A DNA stretch of 20,858 nucleotides from a virus: positions 1-20,858 of IMG/VR virus record IMGVR_UViG_3300033273_000195, one strand, 5' to 3'. Shown here piece after piece: positions 5,447-13,414 of the stretch. Each line of letters starts with the position of its first letter. The first letter of the stretch is position 1. The notes beneath the pieces were generated by a model. It was not told the origin of the DNA. It was given only the letters and a program-made list of their open reading frames with translations, and searched no databases. The translations under genes were made by a program, and so were the position numbers.

Positions 5447-5917
5447 TTACTCGGCAGGTGCTTCGGGAGTTTCTAATACCCATCCTTCTGTGTTATCTGC
5501 GACCCATGCCGACTCATCCCAACGATAGTATGAGCGTGCTTCTACTTGTGCTTCAGTAAGAGCAGGAGCAGCATGAGGGGGATCCCACATACCAGTCGTG
5601 GTATTCAGAGTGTGAGAGTTCATCAAATCTCCATCAGCATCTGAAGGTCTTGCGGGATGGAAGATATCATGCTCGGAGTTATAATACCATCCAATACCAG
5701 GATAGTTAGCACGGAAAGGTGTGCCACCATTTCTGTGAACTCCCTGAGAAGTATTGTATGAGCACTTCTTCCAGTTCTCATGACCATGGTGCTTGATCAA
5801 ATGAGCAACACCAATGTCTTCTCTTTCGATACCACCACGAGTCATGGTGTCGATAGTGTCCATTGCGAGGACTGCTGTGACTACGTTATCGAGTCCTAGT
5901 TTAGCGAAATGAGCCAT
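5447..5917 (-). CDS. Conserved cyanophage tail-associated protein, paralogue of 11104-11541
   Basis: A 156-residue protein starting MAHFAKLGLDNVVTAVLAMD. The MAxFA-L-NxV start, the GWYYNSEHDIFHPARPSD block (NIGYTYD..F-PP in relatives), SHTLNTTTGMWDPP and a C-terminal Trp-rich part are the pattern of a protein carried in one to several copies near tail-fibre genes in T4-like cyanophages. A structural or fibre-assembly role is inferred from this context. It is clearly related along its whole length to the 145 aa protein at 11104-11541 (shared GGIEREDIGV, GTPFRAN or RTPFRAN, GWYYNS-HDIFHP). It follows the 122 aa gene by two bases, and the terminator lies about 35 bases below its stop. No clear Shine-Dalgarno. 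Confidence 0.83.
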   Translation of the reverse strand: MAHFAKLGLDNVVTAVLAMDTIDTMTRGGIEREDIGVAHLIKHHGHENWKKCSYNTSQGVHRNGGTPFRANYPGIGWYYNSEHDIFHPARPSDADGDLMNSHTLNTTTGMWDPPHAAPALTEAQVEARSYYRWDESAWVADNTEGWVLETPEAPAE

Positions 5918-5919
5918 AG

Positions 5920-6288
5920 TTATAATACGGGTTCGGGTCCTTCGGGTTTAGGGTTATTTTCTTTAACTGCGTCGATAGCAGCAATCCAAGTACCATTATT
6001 TAGGTTACCTGATTTTAGATCATGGTAAAGCATATCCAACTGGTCTTTAATGTGTGGATACTCTTTCTCACGAGTTCTCTCATAGAGATAGTAGTTGTAA
6101 ATGTCTACTTCTCTTACGATCTCTGCTTGAATCTCTTCCCAGGTTGGTGGTTCTCTGCCTTCATCATCTTCCCACCCAACAAAGGTGGTATTCGACAAGT
6201 CCCAACGGGCACCTGGACAAAGAGTGTTGATTGCGGTGTCTACACCAGGAACTGGGTATTCAATACCCTTAAACTTTCTGTACGCCAT
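5920..6288 (-). CDS. Phage tail-fibre-linked protein, 122 aa
   Basis: A 122-residue protein. Its C-terminal half has YPHIKDQLDMLYHDLKSGNL followed by WIAAIDAVKENNPKPEGPEP, the YPxIxDQLDMLxHD...IxAVKxxNPKP pattern of small proteins encoded next to tail-fibre genes in many marine phages. The N-terminus (MAYRKFKGIEYPVPGVDTAI) is not recognised. A fibre-assembly or chaperone role would fit the context but is inference. A late motif AATAAATA (6322-6315) lies 27 bases before the ATG, so it is probably expressed late with the 156 aa gene immediately below. Confidence 0.8.
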   Translation of the reverse strand: MAYRKFKGIEYPVPGVDTAINTLCPGARWDLSNTTFVGWEDDEGREPPTWEEIQAEIVREVDIYNYYLYERTREKEYPHIKDQLDMLYHDLKSGNLNNGTWIAAIDAVKENNPKPEGPEPVL

Positions 6289-6314
6289 ATAATCAAATAA
6301 GTGATATACGGTTT

Positions 6315-6322
6315 TATTTATT
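6315..6322 (-). promoter_or_regulatory. Late-type promoter motif AATAAATA
   Basis: AATAAATA on the minus strand overlaps the stop of the oxygenase-like gene above and sits 27 bases before the 122 aa gene. The spacing matches other tail-gene sites in this window (7995, 13432). Confidence 0.5.
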
Positions 6323-6998
6323 AGAATTTTATTGATAAAAGCATAGGATCATTTTTATCAGAATTCTTTAAAGAATAATCCATACCTTCTTTTGTAAATA
6401 TATCAAATGCTAAACAATATCTTTTGTGTTCTACTACGGGACAGAAATGTTCCACCCAAGATGGAAAAAGTAAAAATGATCCCTCTGAGTTTGGTGAAAG
6501 ATAATTTCCACAGTGAGTAGACCAATGTGGAATAAGATACTCTGTTGATGTTTGACTATCAGTCAACATCAAGTTTCCAGATAAAAATGTATTCTCATGA
6601 TACGAATGTGAATGTAATGGTAAAGATTCTCCTCCGCTTAAAATACACATCCACCCACGAATATAAAGGTTATCAAAATGAGGATATTCTAGTGTAGAGA
6701 TATACTTTGAATAATTATTTTTTATCAGGTCAAGTAACTCATCTATAAATGTAAATTTATCGTTCCAGGAGAATAAATTATACGTCATCCATGTAAAATA
6801 TTTTTCTCCCAAATTATACTCATACTCTATTTCCCTTACTTCAGATAATATCTTTGAGGTAAGTTTTGTTGGAAAAATAGATGTCCACATCGGAACATCA
6901 AATTCTGGAGCAAAAGGGGTATTTGTTTTTAAATTTTTCCACCTGATAAGTTGATGTGTTTTACCACATACCCTTACGGGACATTCCATAATATTCAT
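6321..6998 (-). CDS. Putative 2OG-Fe(II) oxygenase-like protein, AT-rich
   Basis: A 225-residue protein whose second half looks like the double-stranded beta-helix of putative 2OG oxygenases: LPLHSHSYHENTFLSGNLML gives His129 and His131, LLFPSWVEHFCPV the distal His184 and HKRYCLAFDIF Arg193. The pattern (H-x-H, LFPSWxxH, R) recalls TIGR02466-like proteins but is weaker than in the array at 2244-5337. The gene is visibly more AT-rich than its neighbours, with many AAA, TTT and ATA codons, suggesting recent acquisition. It lies between two late tail genes; the ATG is at 6998, with M4 (6989) as an alternative. Function unproven. Confidence 0.68.
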   Translation of the reverse strand: MNIMECPVRVCGKTHQLIRWKNLKTNTPFAPEFDVPMWTSIFPTKLTSKILSEVREIEYEYNLGEKYFTWMTYNLFSWNDKFTFIDELLDLIKNNYSKYISTLEYPHFDNLYIRGWMCILSGGESLPLHSHSYHENTFLSGNLMLTDSQTSTEYLIPHWSTHCGNYLSPNSEGSFLLFPSWVEHFCPVVEHKRYCLAFDIFTKEGMDYSLKNSDKNDPMLLSIKF

Positions 6999-7009
6999 AT
7001 AAATTAAAC

Positions 7010-7969
7010 TTACAAAGATGGTACAGCAATAATAACAACTCCAGATCCACCAGCACCACTCATAGCTCCGCCACCACCACCACTATTTGCTGTTCCATTG
7101 GTTCCTGCTGGGGTTCCTTCATTTGTTGGAGAATTTCCACCATTTCCACCACCACCAGCTCCACCACCGGCAGTATATCCACCACCACCGCCACCATAAT
7201 ATACATTACTACCAGTAATAGATGATAGAGTTCCAGCACCACCAGAGTTACTACCATCACTAGCTGCATTATTTCCACCAACAGCAGAAGTTCCACCACC
7301 ACCGCCACCAGTGTCTCCTGTAGGAGATCCTGATCTATTACCTCCACCACCACGATATCCTTCTACTGGAGAGTAACCACCAGAATTACCATTTCCCCAA
7401 TTACTTTGAACGTTGGGGAAAGGGAGGTTATTATTCCCAGCTCCCCCACCTCCACAACCACCAGGTCCACCACTTCCATTAACACCGGTTCCACCATATC
7501 CACCGCCACTAGAGGATACTGTGGAGAATGTTGAGTTAGTTCCGTTAGTTCTGCTAGGACCGCCAGGACCACCACCACCGACTGTTACAGGATATGGTCC
7601 AGGACTCACGGCCATGGTTCCTGATCTAAGACCACCGGCTCCTCCGGCACCACCATAACCAGGTCCTCCAGCACCTCCTCCACCAGCAACTACAAGGTAC
7701 TCAATATCACCACTACCAGATGTTACGTTAAAAGTTCCTGGTGAAGTAAATGTATGAACAACATATCCACTTCTTGATGTTGAACTTGTTGTCCCACCAG
7801 TAGCACTGAATGCACCTCTAACGGTGAACCAACCAGTCCCATTATATGCTTCAATAGAAGTGTTTGTTGAGTTATAAATTACAGTCCCAGCAGAAACACT
7901 AGTCAGGGCATCTCTTTGTGTTGTAGTTAAAGAACCGAGAGCAACTCCATTCGCTAGAAGAATAGACAT
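7010..7969 (-). CDS. Glycine-rich tail-fibre tip / adhesin-like protein
   Basis: A 319-residue protein. Residues 1-60 (MSILLANGVALGSLTTTQRD, VIYNSTNTSIEAYNGTGW) match the short trimeric fibre head common in marine phages; residues ~70-95 contain HTFTSPGTFNVTSG, the start of a glycine-rich fibre domain, followed by about 200 residues dominated by Gly, Ser, Asn and Thr, ending in GGSGVVIIAVPSL. Such Gly-rich domains occur in phage adhesins (compare the polyglycine motifs of T4-like gp38). It is closely related to the C-terminal part of the 615 aa fibre at 11557-13404, but has no collagen-like stalk. A perfect late motif TATAAATA is 26 bases upstream. A receptor-binding role is inferred. Confidence 0.85.
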   Translation of the reverse strand: MSILLANGVALGSLTTTQRDALTSVSAGTVIYNSTNTSIEAYNGTGWFTVRGAFSATGGTTSSTSRSGYVVHTFTSPGTFNVTSGSGDIEYLVVAGGGGAGGPGYGGAGGAGGLRSGTMAVSPGPYPVTVGGGGPGGPSRTNGTNSTFSTVSSSGGGYGGTGVNGSGGPGGCGGGGAGNNNLPFPNVQSNWGNGNSGGYSPVEGYRGGGGNRSGSPTGDTGGGGGGTSAVGGNNAASDGSNSGGAGTLSSITGSNVYYGGGGGGYTAGGGAGGGGNGGNSPTNEGTPAGTNGTANSGGGGGAMSGAGGSGVVIIAVPSL

Positions 7970-7975
7970 ATTTTA

Positions 7976-9118
7976 TTAGACACTACCTTTCAGGTATTTA
8001 TAATTCTCACTCGCAACTTGGTGTAGAAGTTTCCCGTATCCACCACCATCAATGTAGAAGTTACTATTAACCAGGAAATAAAACTCTGGGAATGGTAGTT
8101 TACGCTCTGGGTCAACAAGCATCTCAGTGAAAGTCAGCATCGATTCATAGTCTCCCAGTTCACGATAGCACTCAGCAAGTCCTACAATGTGCTCATTTCT
8201 TCGTGGGCAGAAAGGACCAGCACGGAGACAAGAGTCGATAGCATTCTCATACTCGCCAAGGAAACGATACATCTCACCGATAGCAAACAAGGTGAAGTAT
8301 CCCATTTCCCATATCTGCCCAGTGTGTCCTATCTCATCATAGTTACAAACATAATTCAGATATTCTTTGTAATAGAAAATAGCACGGCGAGCATACTCTT
8401 TCTGTTGAAGTTCTCCCAAAGGGAATGCTTCACAACGACAAGCATCATGATAACTCTTACCAATGTACCAGAAGTGATAAGTATCAGTCAGCATCGTACC
8501 TTCACGGATATGCTGTTCTTCTAGTTTCAGAGCATCACTCACATACTTGGTGGGGACAGTATAACTCTCACCATCGTTAGTTCCTACCTGGCGGAAAGAC
8601 CGTGGAAGGTTGAAGCGTTGGAACTCTTCACCAACACCAGGAAGATCACAGACAATACATTCATGTGCTACATCATGCTTGAAGTGCCAGGGTAGTCTTG
8701 CGTTCCACATCCAGGCACGATAGTAGACACAACCAGGGTTGGTTGCTGTGATATGAAAACTCTGGATACTCTTATCATTCAACAGAGACCAGTCAAAGTC
8801 ATCATCAACCTCAAGATATTCATCACAGTCCATCTTGAGAATCCAGTCACAACCATGGTCAGTCTTAAGACAGGTCTGTAACAGGTGGTCACGGTTCCAA
8901 CCAAAACCAACCCAACCTTCTTCTACATTGTAAATGAAACCAGGGATATCTTTATCCTTGAAGAACTCATGAACAACCTCAGGAGTTCCATCAGTAGAAC
9001 CATTATCCTGAAGAATCCAATAGTCGATATGTTGATAACAAGACTCAAGCATTCGTCCAATGGTAGTGGACTCATTCTTGAACATTGAAATCATTACGAT
9101 TTTCGCTTGCTTTTCCAT
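7976..9118 (-). CDS. GT2 glycosyltransferase with C-terminal repeat-like region
   Basis: A 380-residue protein. The N-terminus (IVMISMFKNESTTIGRMLES) and DNGSTDGT at 38-45 are the nucleotide-binding start of a GT-A family 2 transferase; DCDEYLE at 97-103 is the metal-binding acidic motif. From about residue 260 on, the sequence (FAIGEMYRFLGEYENAIDSC, VGLAECYRELGDYESMLTF) looks like two or three TPR-type helical repeats. This layout is seen in GT2 proteins that glycosylate peptides or phage/bacterial surface parts. It overlaps the upstream oxygenase by 25 bases and is the last gene of the cassette opened by the promoter at 11075-11103. Substrate unknown. Confidence 0.9.
   Translation of the reverse strand: MEKQAKIVMISMFKNESTTIGRMLESCYQHIDYWILQDNGSTDGTPEVVHEFFKDKDIPGFIYNVEEGWVGFGWNRDHLLQTCLKTDHGCDWILKMDCDEYLEVDDDFDWSLLNDKSIQSFHITATNPGCVYYRAWMWNARLPWHFKHDVAHECIVCDLPGVGEEFQRFNLPRSFRQVGTNDGESYTVPTKYVSDALKLEEQHIREGTMLTDTYHFWYIGKSYHDACRCEAFPLGELQQKEYARRAIFYYKEYLNYVCNYDEIGHTGQIWEMGYFTLFAIGEMYRFLGEYENAIDSCLRAGPFCPRRNEHIVGLAECYRELGDYESMLTFTEMLVDPERKLPFPEFYFLVNSNFYIDGGGYGKLLHQVASENYKYLKGSV
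7995..8002 (-). promoter_or_regulatory. Late promoter motif TATAAATA
   Basis: A perfect T4-type TATAAATA on the minus strand, inside the last codons of the glycosyltransferase and 26 bases before the Gly-rich tip gene. It would let the tip gene be expressed late, independently of the early cassette above. Confidence 0.65.
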
Positions 9119-9819
9119 AATACTCTTTGTTGGATAAGGTCCAATACTTCTTGGTTGTTCTCTTGGTCTTCTGTTGGAGCGTATAGAGCTCTCTTTCTTG
9201 GGTCTATATCTTCTGGTGGGTCAGTCATATAGTAGACCGCCAGACTTTTTCTGTAGACACCTTCTGGGCAGTTTAGTGGTTGTGGTAGTCCGTGCCATGA
9301 GTTCTGAGTCGTATCAAATAAAACAGCACGGTTGAAGACATTATCTATAGTCTTCTCTTTCTTTAGTGGTCTGTTTGTCTTTTTGTTATGAGACCACAAT
9401 TCCAGACCACCACCCCACTCAGGTTTCCAACCTTCTGTGAGATATACAATAAGATTTAGTTTCCTTTGTAGACCCGTCTTTGGGTGTATCGAATAGTCTA
9501 GGTGAATGTTTAGTTTACCACCTCTAGGATGAATATGCCATCCTCCACCATGAAGACCGATGTCTGGATATAAGTATTCAATACCAGTCTTCTCAGTCAA
9601 TACTTCAAGGAACTCATTAGAGTTCAACATGGTTAGAGTTTTATAAGTTTCTGGAGGAAACTCATACCAGTTATTGATACTCTTCTTCTTTTCTAATGGG
9701 TTATTGTAAAGATACCAGGATGGGTCATCATAATCAGGAAACTCCTGAGAGAGTTTTTGTGCTTTCTCAGGAGGGAAGAAGTCATCAATGACTAGATGGT
9801 CATAAGGGAAATACTCCAT
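9094..9819 (-). CDS. 2OG-Fe(II) oxygenase between two glycosyltransferases
   Basis: A 241-residue protein with a clear prolyl-hydroxylase-like core. HLDYS holds His106 and Asp108, LTEGWKPEWGGGLELW is the typical middle of the fold (strand plus GGxLxLW), NSWHGLPQPL the distal His176 and YRKSLAVYYM the 2OG-binding Arg190. The N-terminus (YDHLVIDDFFPPEKAQKLSQ) is the usual entry of this family, often found beside glycosyltransferases in phage and bacterial surface loci. It starts exactly at the stop of the GT-methyltransferase (TGATG) and runs 25 bases into the second GT. It may hydroxylate a sugar or a protein to be glycosylated; this is inference from context. Confidence 0.92.
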   Translation of the reverse strand: MEYFPYDHLVIDDFFPPEKAQKLSQEFPDYDDPSWYLYNNPLEKKKSINNWYEFPPETYKTLTMLNSNEFLEVLTEKTGIEYLYPDIGLHGGGWHIHPRGGKLNIHLDYSIHPKTGLQRKLNLIVYLTEGWKPEWGGGLELWSHNKKTNRPLKKEKTIDNVFNRAVLFDTTQNSWHGLPQPLNCPEGVYRKSLAVYYMTDPPEDIDPRKRALYAPTEDQENNQEVLDLIQQRVLWKSKRKS

Positions 9820-11051
9820 CAGATACCAAGAACACCAGGCAGTCGCTCTTCGTCCTTGATAGCAGTCAACCAGGCAGTCACCACAGGGATATGAGGAGCC
9901 ATTTCCCAGGTGTCCAGTCGATAAGTCTGGAAGCGAATATCGCTATTGCGAATAAAGATTGCCTTGTCCTTATTAGTGTAGTACCAGAAACTATGTTCGT
10001 TCCAGAAACTTACATGAGTTGGGTCTTGCCAGGCACCACGACCATCAGTAGAAGGCACCTCAATCATCGCCCAACCACCATGGGCAAGAACACGGTGGAT
10101 CTCCCTCATCGACTTGATAGGGTCTCTCAGGTGCTCAAGAACATGACTTGCGTTGATAACACCAACACTATTATCAGGTAGAGGAATACCTTCATTCAGG
10201 TCACAAGTAATATCACCACCTTCCTGGTCAACAGTCAAGTATCCTGCTCTAGGATACAAACCACCACCAATATCAACCTTCAGCAGACCTCGGTCATCAG
10301 CATCCTTTTCTGCGAGTTGATAAGCATACTCCTTATAAAGGTCAACAGTCTTGGTCTGAATATCAGCGTTCCGTTGTAGATAAGTGTTCTCACCATAAAC
10401 CCTGTAGATATACAGAGGTTTCTTGATATGATACATCTTGGTCTTGAGGTATGTGCGAATCATCAGTTCGTGATCATCACAGATACTCAGGTCAACATTA
10501 TGACCACCAATTTCTTCATACACATTCTTGCGCCAAGACCGCACATGGTCAGGAGCATACCAGATATAAGCAAGCGACTGACTAGTAGGACGCCAAGAGT
10601 TCATTACATACAGGTTCTTACCACGGAACTTGTAGAAGTAGTAAGACCAACCGTGCTGCTCATTGTATGGAACAAAGTTATCATCATACACAGCAACATC
10701 ACTGAACACAAAACCAACACTCTCGTCTTGATATGCCTTGTTCAGTTCTTCCAGACAGTCTGGAGTGAGCATATCATCATGGTCAACTTCCACGACAACA
10801 TCACCAGACCCAAGGTGAAATGCCTTGTTCTTATGGAACCCAACATTAGGGTTCTTCTCATTACATTCGTAGATCTTTACTCTCTCATCATTCTCAATTT
10901 CAGTAGAGAGTTTGCTACGCTTGAACTTACCATTCAACCACAAGACCCACTCCCAGTTCTCATAAGTCTGAGCACACAGACTTTCGTAGAGTTCTTGGAG
11001 ATAGGGAGTGTTCTTGTGGGATGGCGAAATAATGCTGAACTTATAATCCAT
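9819..11051 (-). CDS. Fused GT2 glycosyltransferase and SAM-dependent methyltransferase
   Basis: A 410-residue bifunctional protein. Residues ~1-240 are a GT2 transferase: FSIISPSHKNTPYLQELYES start, DHD motif at 90-92 (VEVDHDDMLTPDCL) and acidic CDDHEL at 191-196. Residues ~250-410 are a class I methyltransferase: motif I KVDIGGG at 258-264, NASHVLEHLRDPIKSMREIH at 300-319 and HGGWAMIEVPSTDGRG. Thus one polypeptide can both transfer and methylate a sugar. It is the first gene of the cassette, right below a sigma70-type promoter (11075-11103). The product is most likely a modified glycan on a phage or host surface component. Both domains look complete. Confidence 0.93.
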   Translation of the reverse strand: MDYKFSIISPSHKNTPYLQELYESLCAQTYENWEWVLWLNGKFKRSKLSTEIENDERVKIYECNEKNPNVGFHKNKAFHLGSGDVVVEVDHDDMLTPDCLEELNKAYQDESVGFVFSDVAVYDDNFVPYNEQHGWSYYFYKFRGKNLYVMNSWRPTSQSLAYIWYAPDHVRSWRKNVYEEIGGHNVDLSICDDHELMIRTYLKTKMYHIKKPLYIYRVYGENTYLQRNADIQTKTVDLYKEYAYQLAEKDADDRGLLKVDIGGGLYPRAGYLTVDQEGGDITCDLNEGIPLPDNSVGVINASHVLEHLRDPIKSMREIHRVLAHGGWAMIEVPSTDGRGAWQDPTHVSFWNEHSFWYYTNKDKAIFIRNSDIRFQTYRLDTWEMAPHIPVVTAWLTAIKDEERLPGVLGI

Positions 11052-11074
11052 TCAAGTCAAGATGATATAGAAGT

Positions 11075-11103
11075 ATTATACCTTATGTAGGTGGTTGAGT
11101 CAA
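11075..11103 (-). promoter_or_regulatory. Sigma70-type (early) promoter of the glycosyltransferase cassette
   Basis: TTGACT (11103-11098) and TATAAT (11080-11075) are spaced by 17 bases on the minus strand, beginning immediately after the stop of the 145 aa gene. It is the same arrangement as at 5363-5391. Transcription should start near 11067, some 16 bases before the GT-methyltransferase ATG. Confidence 0.8.
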
Positions 11104-11541
11104 TTATTCAAGAGTTTTAAGTTCCCAACCAGTGGTATTGTCTGCCTGGTAAGCATCTTCATTCCAAACGTATTCTTTTCCATCAAGATATTCTTGATCA
11201 GTCTCTTGTGGTCGTTCTATTGGTGGTTCCCAATGACCAGTTGTAGTATTTAATGTCCAAGAATTATGTGGTGATGGTGGATGAAAAATATCATGTATAG
11301 AATTATAGTACCAACCGACATGTGGACAATTAGCTCTGAATGGAGTTCTTCCTTCTTTATGAACACCACCACTTGTCCACATAGAACCTTTCTTCCATGT
11401 TCTATGACCAGTAGATTCTATTAGGAAATTTACACCAATGTCTTCTCTTTCAATTCCACCAGGAGTCATGCAGTTAATATTATCAACTGCAACAACCTCT
11501 TCAACTATGTTATCCAATCCAATTCTTGCAAAAATAGCCAT
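11104..11541 (-). CDS. Conserved cyanophage tail-associated protein, paralogue of 5447-5917
   Basis: A 145-residue protein starting MAIFARIGLDNIVEEVVAVD, related along its length to the 156 aa protein at 5447-5917 (GGIEREDIGV, THRxWKK-like core, RTPFRANCPHVGWYYNSIHD, WTLNTTTGHWEPP). A good Shine-Dalgarno (AAGGAGG) lies about ten bases before the ATG. It directly follows the 615 aa fibre gene, as the paralogue follows the second tip module. A structural or fibre-assembly role is inferred. The 15-base gap from the fibre stop suggests co-transcription from the late promoter at 13432-13439. Confidence 0.83.
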   Translation of the reverse strand: MAIFARIGLDNIVEEVVAVDNINCMTPGGIEREDIGVNFLIESTGHRTWKKGSMWTSGGVHKEGRTPFRANCPHVGWYYNSIHDIFHPPSPHNSWTLNTTTGHWEPPIERPQETDQEYLDGKEYVWNEDAYQADNTTGWELKTLE

Positions 11542-11556
11542 TTTTTAAATACCTCC

Positions 11557-13404
11557 TTAAGTCCCTGGATATGCAACAATAACTATACCTGATCCGCCAG
11601 CACCACCATCGCCATTTCCATAACTAGACCATCCTGCCGCTGCTCCTCCTCCACCACCACTATTTGCTCCACCAGCACCACCATCACCAGAACCAGTAGG
11701 AGTACCAGACCCTCCAGTACTTCCATTATTATACCCTGGTCCACCTGATCCGCCAGTTCCTCCGCTATTATTTCCTGTAGCAGCGCCACCACCGCCACCA
11801 CCTGGACCACCATTTCCACCAGTAGCACTGTTAGTAGCATTTTCTGGATTAGCGGAACCACCTCCACCACCAGCAAAAATATTAGTTGTACCAGTAATAC
11901 TATATTGTAGTCCAGGTCCACCATTTCCACCAGTATGTCCAGATGGTTCTGGAGCAGTATCACCATTACTACCTTGCCCGCCAGCGCCGCCGCCACCAGC
12001 GCCACTTGACCTGTTGGTTACAGTTCCACCAGGATGTCCCCAACCATTTGATGGAGAAACACTACCATTTGTTCCACCAGTAGCACCAGTTGCTTGACCA
12101 GCAGGTCCAGGACCGTTTGAGTGCCCATTTCCTCCACCAGAACCACCGGGGTTTCCTTGGTCACCTGGTGAAACAGGGTGTCCACCACCTCCACCACCAC
12201 CAGGAGCGGTAAAACCAAACCCACTTGATGGATTTCCATTTACTTCACTTCCCGATGTTGGTGCAGGAGCAGGATTTGGAGCAGCACCACCAACGGTTAT
12301 TGGATATGAACCGGGTGAAAGAGGAATTCCAGTTTGGTATATCAAAGCACCTGCACCACCGGCACCAGCGTGTCTAGAAGCTCCACCAGCACCACCACCT
12401 CCAACGATTAAAACTTCGGCAGAAAGTTCTCCTGAAGTAACAGTAAAAGTTCCGCTTCCAGTGAATGTATGAACTGTCCACCCACTTCTTGTAGTTCCTA
12501 TATCTTTCGTTCCACCGGTAGCGACGAATGGAATATTTGATAAGTTATCCCATGTAGTTCCATTATATGCCTGTACGGATTTTAATGTACTATTATAAAT
12601 CACAGAACCAGCAGAGACCCCAGTCAAATCATCTCTTTGTGTTGAGGTAAAAGCACCTAAACCTAGTTGATGTTGTGATCCTAAAGTTAGTTTGTTTCCA
12701 GAAGCACTAAAAGTTAGACCAGCATCACCACCAGTGGAACCACCATCGTTAAACAATACTTGAGTATTAGAACCTCCAGTAGGTCCTGTAGCACCCTGAA
12801 CGCCTTGTGCTCCAGTAGCACCCTGTCTACCTTGAGCACCCTGTGCTCCCACTGCTCCTTGAGCACCTACTGCTCCCTGAGCACCAGCAGCACCTTGAGC
12901 ACCTACGGTTCCTTGTACACCTTGATTTCCTTGGGCACCAGCAGCACCCTGTGCTCCTACGGCACCTTGACGACCTTGGTTTCCTTGAGCACCAGCGGCA
13001 CCTTGAGCACCTACATCGCCCTGAGCACCAGCATCACCTTGTGCTCCTACAGCACCTTGACGACCTTGAGCACCTTGAACTCCTTGTGCTCCGGTTGAAC
13101 CACCAGAACCAGTATCTCCCTGAGCACCAACGGAACCTTGAGCGCCGACAGCACCTTGAGCTCCGACGGCACCTTGTGCTCCTACAGCACCTTGTGCTCC
13201 TACGGCACCTTGAGCACCAACGGCACCTTGTACACCTTGAGCACCTGTAGTTCCTTGAACACCTTGGGCACCCTGAGCGCCAGCGGCACCTTGGGTTCCA
13301 GGTGTTCCCTGTCTAACCCAAGATGTTCCGTTCCATATCCATCTGGAATTACCAGAGACAAAAATATCGTTTACTGATGGGCTATCTGGAAAGTTTAGAG
13401 CCAT
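11557..13404 (-). CDS. Tail fibre with collagen-like stalk and glycine-rich tip
   Basis: A 615-residue fibre. Residues 1-31 (FPDSPSVNDIFVSGNSRWIW...WVRQG) form a small head; residues ~33-210 are an uninterrupted collagen-like Gly-x-y stalk (GAQ, GAV and GVQ triplets dominate, with very few prolines); ~210-300 is a short linker domain (LGLGAFTSTQRDDLTGVSAG); and ~310-615 is a Gly/Ser/Asn/Thr-rich tip ending GGSGIVIVAYPGT. From the linker on it is paralogous to the 319 aa protein at 7010-7969. Trimeric receptor-binding tail fibre is the likely role. A late motif lies 28 bases before the ATG, partly within the end of the preceding fibre gene. Confidence 0.9.
   Translation of the reverse strand: MALNFPDSPSVNDIFVSGNSRWIWNGTSWVRQGTPGTQGAAGAQGAQGVQGTTGAQGVQGAVGAQGAVGAQGAVGAQGAVGAQGAVGAQGSVGAQGDTGSGGSTGAQGVQGAQGRQGAVGAQGDAGAQGDVGAQGAAGAQGNQGRQGAVGAQGAAGAQGNQGVQGTVGAQGAAGAQGAVGAQGAVGAQGAQGRQGATGAQGVQGATGPTGGSNTQVLFNDGGSTGGDAGLTFSASGNKLTLGSQHQLGLGAFTSTQRDDLTGVSAGSVIYNSTLKSVQAYNGTTWDNLSNIPFVATGGTKDIGTTRSGWTVHTFTGSGTFTVTSGELSAEVLIVGGGGAGGASRHAGAGGAGALIYQTGIPLSPGSYPITVGGAAPNPAPAPTSGSEVNGNPSSGFGFTAPGGGGGGGHPVSPGDQGNPGGSGGGNGHSNGPGPAGQATGATGGTNGSVSPSNGWGHPGGTVTNRSSGAGGGGAGGQGSNGDTAPEPSGHTGGNGGPGLQYSITGTTNIFAGGGGGSANPENATNSATGGNGGPGGGGGGAATGNNSGGTGGSGGPGYNNGSTGGSGTPTGSGDGGAGGANSGGGGGAAAGWSSYGNGDGGAGGSGIVIVAYPGT
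12778..13308 (-). repeat. Collagen-like coding repeat, 615 aa fibre
   Basis: A tandem array of nine-base units coding Gly-x-y, mostly GAQ, GAV, GVQ and GRQ. The DNA units are near-identical variants and form a clear substrate for slippage or recombination with the three blocks in the neighbouring 1209 aa gene. Confidence 0.9.
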
Positions 13405-13414
13405 TATCTAATAA

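Noticed and set aside
6985-7030. Promoter-like TTGTAA-N16-TATTAT above the AT-rich oxygenase gene
   Set aside because: It is in a very AT-rich stretch, spacing is not 17, and the start would fall past the ATG.
7060-7658. Val/Leu-rich minus frames and a Pro-rich plus frame in the Gly-rich tip region
   Set aside because: They are out-of-frame readings of GGN codons; the Gly-rich frame continues through the full gene with matching paralogue.
10428-11090. Plus-strand 220-codon frame
   Set aside because: It lies entirely opposite the well-supported GT-methyltransferase and upstream promoter, has no recognised motifs and runs against all other genes.
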